NCBI RefSeq assembly: GCF_000373385.1
Contig: NZ_KB891327.1
Location: forward strand, 195,690 to 259,689
Length of the DNA: 64,000 nt
Direction of reading: 5' to 3'
Source: Thiobacillus thioparus DSM 505
GTDB lineage: Bacteria; Pseudomonadota; Gammaproteobacteria; Burkholderiales; Thiobacillaceae
Below the pieces are notes generated by a model, which saw only the letters and a program-made list of their open reading frames with translations, made no database searches and was not told where the DNA came from. Positions 1-10,600 of this stretch are shown piece after piece. Within the stretch, counting starts at the first letter, position 1. Each line of letters begins with the position of its first letter. The position numbers were made by a program, and so were the translations under genes.

Positions 1-9
1 TGGATCCGC

Positions 10-1617
10 ATGCGGATGAAGTGGCCGTGGGTTTGTTGCCTGATGGTGTTCCTGGGCCTGTCGGCGGCACTGACCGCCAGCGCCGAGGAAGGCGCAGGGA
101 AGACGCCAGCCGATGCTGTGCCTGCTACAGCGCAGGAAAACCATTTCAATATTTTCGAGTACGCCGTGGAAGGCAATACCCTGTTATCGACCATCGCCAT
201 CGAACAGGCGGTGTACCCCTATCTGGGCGAGAACCGGACCATTGCCGATGTGCAGTCCGCCCGAGAGAGTCTGGAACGGGCCTATCGGGATGGCGGGTAC
301 CCGACGGTGTTCGTGGATATTCCGGAACAGAAAGTGGACGGGAACGCGGTGCGCCTAAGGGTGACCGAGGGCAGCGTGGAGCGCTTGCGGGTAAGCGGTG
401 CGAAATATTACTCGTTGGGGGAGATCAAGGCGCACGTTCCTACGCTGGCAGAGGGCAGCGTGCCGTATTTCCCCGATGTACAAAAGCAGTTGGCCAGCCT
501 GGCCGTGGCACGCGACCGGAAGGTGACACCGGTGCTGCGCGCAGGTAGAACGCCAGGCAAGGTGGAAGTGGAACTGAAGGTGGAGGATGAGCTGCCTCTG
601 CATGGCAGTCTGGAAGCCAACAATTATTACAGTGCCAATACCGAACACGCCCGGGTCAATGGCATGTTGCGCTTCGACAATCTGTGGCAACGGGGCCATA
701 GCGTTTCTCTCCAGTATCAGGCGACGCCGTCCGATCCCAACCAGAGCAACGCATGGTCCGGCACCTATGCCATGCCCGGGTCGACGGGCAACACCTATGC
801 GTTTTATGCCATCCGATCCCGCAGCAATGTGAGCACCATCGGCGACTATGGCGTGGTGGGCAATGGCGACATCATGGGCGCGCGCTGGATCCATTCCCTG
901 CCGAGCAAACCCGGTCTGTTTCATAGCCTGACCCTGGGTATGGACTACAAGCATTCCCTGGAGAGCATCGTCGGCAGTACCGACAGCTTCAGCACGCCTG
1001 TGACGTATCTGCCTGTAGTCGCTCAATACAGCGGGACATTCGCCGACGAATCCGGCGTGACCCAGGTGGATCTGGGCGCGAATTTCTCGTTACGCGGCCT
1101 GCGCGACAACGAAAACGAATTTCAGCTGCGGCGCTACAACGCCCGTTCCAATTATTTCTACTGGCGCGGCGACGCGATGCGTACCCAGAAGCTGGGTGCC
1201 GATTTCAGCCTGTATGGCCGGATGGATTTTCAATTGGCCAGCGGACCGCTTATCGGCAATGAACAATTCACCATCGGCGGTGCGCAGAACGTCCGTGGAT
1301 ATCTGGAAGGCGAACGCCTGGGGGACGACGGCATGCGCGCCACGCTGGAACTGCGCAGTCCGCGCCTGGCGGTGGGTATGAAGGATATCGACCAGCTCTT
1401 CCTGCTCGCTTTCGTGGATGCCGGGAAAGTGTGGATCATCGATCCCCTGCCCGGCCAGACCGACCGTTTCGACCTGTCGAGCGCTGGGGTCGGCCTGCGC
1501 CTGATCGCCTGGAAATACTGGCATGTCAATGCGGATTTCGCGCTGCCTTTCCAGGATGGCGCCTATACCTCGGCCCGTCAAGGGCGCTTCCATCTGAAGG
1601 CCAGTTATGAATTCTAA
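10..1617 (+). CDS. TpsB-family outer-membrane transporter (ShlB/FhaC type)
   Basis: Outer-membrane beta-barrel that would export the giant TpsA protein encoded directly downstream. Residues 1-25 form a signal peptide ending ASA. Residues about 48-165 look like POTRA domains (start FNIFEYAVEGN). The rest is a 16-strand-type barrel carrying the conserved VRGY loop motif (NVRGYLEGERLG, near residue 420) and ending in aromatic Phe (SYEF), as outer-membrane barrels do. At 535 aa it has the usual family length. Only nine bases precede the ATG, so an in-frame upstream start cannot be excluded; a second Met lies two codons in. Its 3' end overlaps tpsA by 11 bases, which indicates co-translation. Family assignment is firm; the substrate is inferred from position. 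Confidence 0.9.
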   Translation: MRMKWPWVCCLMVFLGLSAALTASAEEGAGKTPADAVPATAQENHFNIFEYAVEGNTLLSTIAIEQAVYPYLGENRTIADVQSARESLERAYRDGGYPTVFVDIPEQKVDGNAVRLRVTEGSVERLRVSGAKYYSLGEIKAHVPTLAEGSVPYFPDVQKQLASLAVARDRKVTPVLRAGRTPGKVEVELKVEDELPLHGSLEANNYYSANTEHARVNGMLRFDNLWQRGHSVSLQYQATPSDPNQSNAWSGTYAMPGSTGNTYAFYAIRSRSNVSTIGDYGVVGNGDIMGARWIHSLPSKPGLFHSLTLGMDYKHSLESIVGSTDSFSTPVTYLPVVAQYSGTFADESGVTQVDLGANFSLRGLRDNENEFQLRRYNARSNYFYWRGDAMRTQKLGADFSLYGRMDFQLASGPLIGNEQFTIGGAQNVRGYLEGERLGDDGMRATLELRSPRLAVGMKDIDQLFLLAFVDAGKVWIIDPLPGQTDRFDLSSAGVGLRLIAWKYWHVNADFALPFQDGAYTSARQGRFHLKASYEF

Positions 1618-4600
1618 GCAGAGAACGCCGTTGCATCGTTTCGCCGCCTATGGGATGTCGGTGTGGGTCGGCATCGCCACGCCTCTGGTGCAGGCTGCGG
1701 GGATGCTTCCTGTACCTTGCGCCGGAGGGGTATGCGGTACCAATCCCAATCCGACACCCTGGATTGGCCAAGGCAGCGGCAGCCTGTCCGTGACGCCGGA
1801 CGGCAGTCATATGGTCATCCAGCAGAACACCGGCAAGGCCATCTTCAACTGGGCAGGCTTCAACATCGGGGCTGGAAACAGCGTGCAGTTCGTCCAGCCG
1901 AATGCAGCAGCTAGCGTCTTGAACCGGATCTGGGATGCGAATCCCACCACGATACAAGGACAGTTGAGTGCCAATGGCCAGATATTCCTGCTGAACCAGA
2001 ACGGTATTCTGTTCGCAGCCGGTGCCCAGGTGGACACGCGTTCATTGGTCGCATCCAGCCTGGATATCAACGACAACGTCTATCTCAATGGGCTCATCGC
2101 CAACCTGAACAGCAATCCCCAGTTTGCGCCCTTCAGCGGCGCGAGCGTCGCCGGTTTCGTACGAGTGGAGGCGGGCGCCACCCTTACCACCGGCAGTGGC
2201 GGCAGCGTCATGCTGTTTGCACCGACTGTAGAGAATAACGGTGTGATCCACACGCCCGACGGCCAGATCCTGCTGGCGGCGGGTTCGAAGGTTTACCTGG
2301 CGCCTTCGGGAGACCCCAATCTGCGCGGCCTGCTGGTAGCCGTGGACAACCCGGGTACCAGCGCGGCGGCGCCGGGAACGAGCACAGCGAGCAACCTGGA
2401 CCTGGGCCAGCTGATCGCCGAGCGGGGCAACGTCACCCTGGCGGGCCTGGCGGTGAACCAGAAGGGACGGATCACCGCGACGACGTCGGTCAGCACCAAC
2501 GGCTCCGTGTATCTCAAGGCGGGCGATACGGCCCAGTTCAATGCCTCGCTGTCCAATCCCTATCCCGTCACCCGGGGCGGCACGCTGGTGCTGGGCGCGA
2601 AGAGCGTGACCGAGGTGCTGCCGGATGACGACGATACGCAGACCATCGTCGACAGCGCCAACATGAACGTCTCGAAGGTGAACGCGCTGGCACAGAATAT
2701 CGTCATGGAGGGCGACGGCACGTCCGGCGCCCTGATCCGCGCGCCCGGTGGCGACGTGACGCTTTCGGCGCGCAGACTGGACGGTACCAGCACGGGCATC
2801 GGTGATTACACCAGCACGGCGCTTCCCGACAATCTCAAGTCGTACCCGAATCCCCCCGCGAACACCGCCGCCAAGGCCGGTACCCGAATCGAGATGCAAG
2901 CGGGCAGCCGTATCGACGTGTCCGGCATGAGCGATGTGGAACTGGCCATGGAGCGTAACGTGCTTCAGGTTCAGTTGCGCGGTGACGAGTTGAAGGACGC
3001 GCCCTTGCAGCGGGATGGTTTCCTGCGCGGCAAGACCGTGGCGGTGGACATACGCGATCTGGACGAGAATGGCCGGATTCCGCTGGCCGACCTGTCCGGT
3101 TATAAAAACCAGATTGCCCGCACCGCGAAGGAACGCCTCACGACCGGCGGCAACGTCAAGCTGCAGTCAGAAGGGGATGTCGTCATCCGGTCCGGGGCCA
3201 GCATCGATGTCAGTGGTGGTTCCGTCCGCTACCGGGACGGGTATGTCTACACCAGCCAGCTGGTCTCCCAGAGCGGTAAAACGTACGATATCAGCGAGGC
3301 GCCGGTTGACGAAGTCTACGTCGGATTCGCCAACGAAAAACTGATCAGCGGCGACAAGTGGCTGGACGACCAAAGCATCAAGGCCATGGGCAAGTTTGAG
3401 GCCGGTTATGTGGAGGGCAAGGATGCGGGAACGGTCCAGATCGTGGCCCATGACCTGAGCCTGTCGGCGGGCGTGCTGCATGGGGCCACGACGGCCGGCC
3501 CCTATCAGCGGAATGCCGCCAGCCGCCCCCGGGGCGGCCAGTTGATCCTGGGCGATACCAGCTATCAGGTGGCGCTCGACGGCCAGAAAGAATACGACTT
3601 CAAGCTGCCGGGCATTACTTTCTATTCCGGCGGCACGCCGGGTACGGACGGGAACGTCTGGATTTCCACGGATCTGTTCGACGCGGGCTTCGATCGCCTG
3701 GCGGTCTACAGCAATGGTACGATTACCGTGCCCGTAGGCACGAGCCTGGCGACACTGTCTGGCGGCAGCCTGTATCTCGGCAGCACCAAACGCATCGACG
3801 TGCAGGGTAACCTCATCACGCCAGGGGGAGCCATTACGCTCAAGACCTTTCAGCCTTTCAGCGGTCTGGACGGGGATGTCACGTTAGGTGCCCACACGCT
3901 GCTCTCGGCAGCAGGGACCTGGACCAATGATTCCCTGCCGGATGCCGACCGGTCTGCGGCGGCCCAGGCAGATGCCGGCTCCATTTCCATCGAAGGCTAT
4001 GGCGATCTCGATCTGGCAACGGGAAGCGTGCTCGACGTCAGCGGCGGTGCCTGGGTGAAACAGGACGGTTCGGTGGAAAAAGGAAATGCGGGCAGCATCA
4101 GCCTAGCAGTCAAATCGTTGGATGCTTCCCAGACGGCATCCAACCGGATCACGCTGGGCAGCGAGTTGCGCGGCTTTGCCCTGGGCAAGGGAGGTTCCCT
4201 GAAGATCCGGGCCGCCAAGGCATTGATCGGCAACAGCGGGACGTCTCTGCCCAGCGGATGGGGAGCGGAAACGCTGGTCCTGGATCCAGGCGTCTTTACC
4301 CGGGGCGGGTTCACGGATTACAGCGTCGAGGGCTATGACGCGCTGACCGTTGCCGCCAATACTCTCATCCGGCCCGATTATGCGGGATGGCAGTTGAAGA
4401 ATTCGGCGCTGGCCCAGTCCTCCGGCAGCAGCATGAAGGATCTGGCCAATGAGGTCGTACTGCCTTGGCAGTTGCGCGCACCCATGAAACTTGCCTTGAA
4501 GAGCGGCAATAACTTTGCCAACTCGGGCGGGGTGCAGTTCGGTCGGCTTGCCGTGGGAGCAGGGGCCGTCATCGATGTCGGCCCGCAGGGAAGCATCGAT

Positions 4601-7600
4601 TTGAGCGCGGGCAACCTGCTGACCGTCGACGGCAGCCTGACCGCAGCAGCAGGGTCCATCTCGCTGGCGCTCGCCCAGGTAGGGGACTGGTATCGGGACA
4701 ACCGTGCCATCTGGGTGGGCAGCCATGCCCGCCTGGATGTGTCGGGTATCGCCAAGCTGCTTCCGAGCACGACTGGCCTGCGGGAAGGCGAGGTGCTCCA
4801 GGGCGGCACCATCAGCCTGTCCGCGGGTACGGGGACGCTGGAAGGCAGGAATTACACAGGCGCGGGTAATGTGGTGATCCAGGCGCGGACGGACGGTCAG
4901 GCGACCTTGGACGTGTCGGGCACCAAGGCGACGCTGGACTTGGCCACACAGGCGGGAAATGCCACGACCGTGAAAGCCACGGAAGTGGCGAGCGACGCCG
5001 GCAGCGTGGTCATCACCGCCACGGAAGGCATCTTGCTCGACGACGGCGTCATGGCAGGCAAGTCAGGCGGCGACGGTGCGGCGGGCGGGCGCTTCAGTGC
5101 CGCGATCTGGAAGGATCGGAGCGCCGGCACGCCCGGCAGGGGCTATCCGACCCTATATGGGGATCGCCAAATGATCCTGTCGCAGACCGGCGATTATGTG
5201 CCGGCCGGTTTGACGCCGGGCGCCGCCATCGATCATGCGGTGTACGGCGGCAAAGCCTATATCCCCGTGGGCGGACTGGTCAGCGGCGGCTTCGATAGCG
5301 TCGCCTTCAAGAGCGAGAACCAGATTGCCTTCAGCGGTCCGGTCAATCTCGGCGTGAAGCGGCAGATCACCCTGGACGCGCCAGCGCTGGCAGGCGGAAC
5401 GGGAGATGTGAGTCTGAGCGCGGCCTATGTGCGCGCAGGCAATCTGGACCCCCTGTTCCAATCGAATGTCCCGACTGCAACGAGTGGAACGGCACATCTC
5501 GATGTGGCGGCCAAGATGCTGGATCTGGAAGGGAACTTCGCCCTGAAGGGTTTCCGGTCGGCCGCATTCGAAGCCGACCAGGATATTCGCTTCAACGCGG
5601 TGGCCATCAGCGGGACTCCGACCTATACCGGCAGTCTGAGTGCAGCGGGCAATCTGGTTTTCAAGAGTGCGCAAGCCTATCCCACGACGCTTTCCACGTT
5701 CAAGGTGAGCACGCCGGGGGATGTGACCTTCACCGGAAATGGCCAGGCTGCGCCGCTCCCCTTGTCGGCGGGAGGCCGCCTGAGCGTGGAGGCGGCCAAT
5801 ATCTTCCAGAATGGCGTGCTGCGCGCGCCGCTGGGGAGCCTTTCCCTGACGGCCGGCAATACGATCCGGCTGGGCGACGGCAGTTTGACTTCGGTATTGG
5901 CAGCGGGCGCCTTGCTGCCCTTGGGGCAGACCACGAGCGACGGCAGCGAATGGGTGTATCAACTGGATAACTACACGCTGATTCTCGATGCCCCGCCGGA
6001 AAAGGCCATTCGCCTGGATGCGCCTGACATCCAGGTTGGCGCCACGGCCGGTCTGGATCTCAGCGGCGGCGGCGATCTCTACGCCTATGAGTTCCTGCCG
6101 GGGCCGGGCGGTTCCCGCGACATTCTGGCCGAGCCGGGCGTGTATGCCGTGATCCCTGGATATGACGCCGGCTATGCGCCACGGGATATACAAAATTCGG
6201 ACAGCACGCTGCAAGCGGGCGCGAGCATCTACCTTTCCGGCGGCGGGGGATTGAGTGCCGGGGTGTACACCCTGCTTCCTGCCCACTACGCGCTGATGCC
6301 GGGCGCCTATCTGGTCAAGGCCGTTTCCGGTTATCAGGACATGCTGCCGCGCCAGAACCGGGCGTTGACGGATGGCGCCGCATTGGTGGCAGGCCGTGCA
6401 CAAGTAAGCGGGACCGATATCGCCGCCGGCCGCAGTCAGGGATATCTGGTGGCGTCCGGCGACGTGGTGCGCGCGTATTCCAGCTTCATCGAGAGCCGTG
6501 CCAATGCCTTCTTCACCCAGGCCGCGCAGGATGCCGGCAGTGCCCGGCCGCGGCTGCCGGAAGATGCGGGCCTGCTGTCGTTGCGGGCAACCCAGCTGAC
6601 CATGAATGCCGCGCCCCGATTCGATGTGGGCGCGGGCGGGCGAGGCGGCATGCTGGATATCGCATCCAGCGCCATTGCCATCGTCGACGACGTTGCGGGC
6701 GTCCCCAGTGCTTATCTGGGCTTGTCCGCAGAGATGTTGAACAGTTTCAATGTCGAAAGCCTGTTGATCGGCGGCACCCGTTCCGTGTCCGCATCCGGCT
6801 ACGACGTTGATGTGAATGCGGCCGACGTGCGTCTGCTCAACAGTGCAGACCATGTCTTGAAAGCGGGCGAAGTCATGCTCGCTTCCCGCGATACCCTGAC
6901 GCTGGGATCGGGGACGAGCGATGGCCGCGACGGCTATATCGAGAGTCAGGGCGCCCTGACGGATGCGCCCGGCGAAATCACCCTGAATGGCGACGGTGCA
7001 TTTCTTCGCGTTGCCCAGAGCAGCCTGCCCATCCTGTCCCGCGGCACCACGACCGGTTCGGCCGGAACGCTTACCTTGCATGAAGGGGCGAAACTGACGG
7101 GCGACTCCATTTTGCTGGATGCCACCCGGGACAACCTGATCGCCAGTACGGCTGTCTTCAACAGTCCGGCGATCAGTGTGGCCAGCAGTCGGGTCAGTTT
7201 CGGTGCCGTGCCGGTCGGCCAGGACGGCTTGAAGGTCACGTCCGGCCTGCTGGCCCAGCTTCGGCAAGCCAGGGATCTGCGTCTGCGTACCTATAGCACC
7301 ATGGATTTCTATGATGGCGCCAGCGTGGATCTGACCGAGGGCGCCACGGCGCCGGCCGGCCTAACCTTGGATGCGCCGGCGCTGGTCGTCCATACGGACG
7401 AGGATGTGGTGTTCCAGGCCAATAGCCTTGCCCTGGGCAATACGTCCGGACCGTATTCGGGCAGCGCGGCCCCGATGTCGGGCAGTCTGAGCTTGCGGGC
7501 CGAGCGTTATGTAGATGCGGCAGGCACCGTGGCAAAGGGGACGGGGCGTATCACCATGGGCGACGGCCAGGTTGCCTTGCAGGGCGGTCGTGCCTATGCC

Positions 7601-10600
7601 CTGGCTGCCAGCGACGGAATCATGACGAGCGGGAAGGGGCGGTTGGATGCCTCGGGTGACCTGACGCTGGAAACGCCTCATCTGGTCGCGGACACCGGTA
7701 CGGTTTATGACATCCAGAGCAATGCCGCCCTGAATGTAGTCCGATCGACCACGCCGAATCCGGCTGCGCCAGCCGACACGCTGGGGGGACGTTTGGGTTT
7801 GAAGGGCGACACGGTCTATGTGGACACTCAAATCGACGCGTTGGCCGGCCATATCGATATCGAAGCGACAGGCGGGGCGGCCGGGGCCGACAATCTGGTA
7901 CTGGCGAATGGCGCGCAAGTGAATGCCGCGGGGTATGCCAAAGCCTTCGGCACCGAGACGGCTTACGCCGACGGCGGGCAGATCGAACTGCGCGCGACCC
8001 GCGGCAATGTGGCGCTCGATAACGGTGCCCGTGTGAGCGTGGCGGGCGCAGGCGAAGGCGATGCCGGTAGTCTCACCATTCGGGCCATCGACGGAACCGC
8101 GAAACTGGATGGCGATCTGGATGGGGGCGCGGATACGGCCCATGGCGCCTTGGGTGGGCGGTTCGCGCTGGATCTGGCGGGCCTGGGTGATTTTTCCGGC
8201 CTGCTGTCCAAACTGGGTGCCGGCAAGTTTTCCGAATCCGTGAGTGTGCACCTGCGCGGGAGCGGGACTGCGGGCAGCATCGCCATGGCCGCTGGCGATA
8301 CGCTAACTTCCCATGATGTCTTGCTGGTTTCCGACCAGGGCGATATCCGCCTGGCGGGAGTCATCGACAGTACCGGTGCCCGCGGCGGAAGCGTGCAGGC
8401 CTATGCGGCGGACGACGTCGCCCTGTTGTCCGGTGCGCAATTGAACGCCTACGCCACGCGTTCCGAGGCCCAGTATGCCGGCAGCAGCGGCGACGGCGGC
8501 AAGGTGACCCTAGGCACTGTAGGCGGTCATATCGACATCCAATCCGGCAGCGCCATTGACGTTTCCGCCCACGGCAGCTTCGCGGAAGGCGGCAACGTGG
8601 TCTTGCGGGCGCCGCGCAACAGCGCCGGAACGGATATGGCGATTGTCCGCCTGGATGGCTCGATCATGGGTGCAAACGAAGTCGTGGCCGAAGGCTTCGA
8701 GTCCTATGCCCGGAACAGCCTGAGCGCCAGCGATGTTGCGGTGAATAGCGCCATCTACAACGATGCCAATGCCTTCATGGCCAATGCCGCAACGATCGCG
8801 GCCCGCCTCGGCAAGACCGGCGATCCGGCATTCCATGTGCGGCCGGGCGTGGAGGTGGACAGTACCGGTGACCTGACATTGAATGGCGATCTGGGACTGC
8901 AGGCACTGCATATTGCGGGCGAGTCGGGCGTGTTGAGCTTGCGCGCCGTGGGCGATCTCATCCTGAACGGCAGCATCAGCGACGGATTCAACGGGACCAC
9001 CGCCAGCGCCACCCAGAATGGTGGCGACAGCTGGTCGTATCGTTTGGCCTCCGGGGCCGATGCCGGCAGCAGCAATCCGCTGGCGGTGCGCGACAAAGCA
9101 GACCTGGCTGGGAAAGGCAACTTCACCTTGGCCGCGGGCAAGATGGTGCGGACCGGCACGGGCGATATCGACATCGCCGTCGGCGGCGATCTGACGCTCA
9201 AGTCGACTTCAGCTACCCAGGTGGCGGTGATTTACACGGCAGGCGTGCCGGTAGACACGACGGGATATGCCATTCCGTCCGGCACGCCCAAGGCGGTTTT
9301 CCCTGATCGCGGCGGCGATCTCGCCATCCAGGTCGGTGGCGATGTCACGGCGGAAGTCAGCGGCACGTCCAACAAGAATCAGCAGCAACTGATCACCGAT
9401 TGGCTGGCACGCAAGGTGAATGCCGGCTCTACCTTCTGGTGGCCTGATTTCTCGGCCTTCAGACAGGGGGTCGGCGCCCTGGGCGGCGGTAATGTACGGA
9501 TTGCCGCTGGCGGCGACATTGTCAATCTGGGCACGGTCGTTCCCGTCAGCGGCAAGACCAACACGACCTCCGGTGCAATGGATGTCCGCGGCGGGGGCGA
9601 CCTGACGGTCGTTGCCGGCGGGGATATCCGGGGCGGCGTGTTCCAGGTGGGCAGCGGCCAGGGCCGGATTCAGGCCGGCGGGGCGATCCGGGAAGGGCGC
9701 ACGGTCAGCGGTGTGCCGATTTACCCGTATCTGGCGCTGGAACAGGGCGGCTACGACGTATCGGCGCACGGCAATGTGACGATCGCCTCGGTCTTCGACC
9801 CGACCGCGCTTTACCGCACCGGCTTCAGCGGTACGCCCTATTTCTACGACTACGCACCGGGCAGCAAGGTCGGCGTGCAATCCCTGGTCGGCGACGTCAG
9901 ATTCGACAACAACAACAGCAACCTCACGTTGCTGAAGAATGCCTTCTTCCCCACCTTCACGGCAGGCGGTGTCACGGCCTTGTCCGGCTATCCGGGGCAA
10001 GTGGCGGCGGCCGCCCTGTCGGGCGGCATCGCCATCGCCAACAACATGGTGCTGTTTCCGGATGCCCAGGGCAATCTTCAACTCCTGGCCCAAAAGGGGA
10101 TCACGCTGGAGCAGGGCAGCGAAGTGTATCTGAGCGATTTCGATCCGGCCCTGATTCCCGGCGCCCTGAATGCCGGCACCAGCACCGTCGGATTGGACCA
10201 GTACCAGCAATTCAGCGCCAGCATTTCCAAGCATGCCACCCCGCTACTGCATGGTGCCGATTCCCGTTCCGCCTACCTCTATTCGCTCATGGGCGATGTG
10301 GATCTGGCAGGCTATTTCGTGTCGACCAAGCAGACAACCATCGATGCGGGACGGGACATTGTCTTCCGTTCCATCGCCTATGTGCAGAACAATGCCGATG
10401 ACCACCAGAGCAGTTTCCGGGCCGGGCGAGACATTGTGTCGCCTTCGGTGCGCAACGTCACCAACGGCCTGGCCAGCAATAATGCCGAGTTGCAGGTGGG
10501 CGGCCCCGGCTACGGCGAATTTTTCGCGGGGAGAAACATCGACCTGGGGAACTCGGCCGGCATTTCCTCTTATGGCAATCTGAAGAACCAGGCTTTGCCG

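Noticed and set aside
5153-7267. 704-codon open frame on the minus strand inside tpsA
   Set aside because: Antisense shadow of a GC-rich repetitive gene; no recognisable domain or signal, and the sense frame is clearly the real one.
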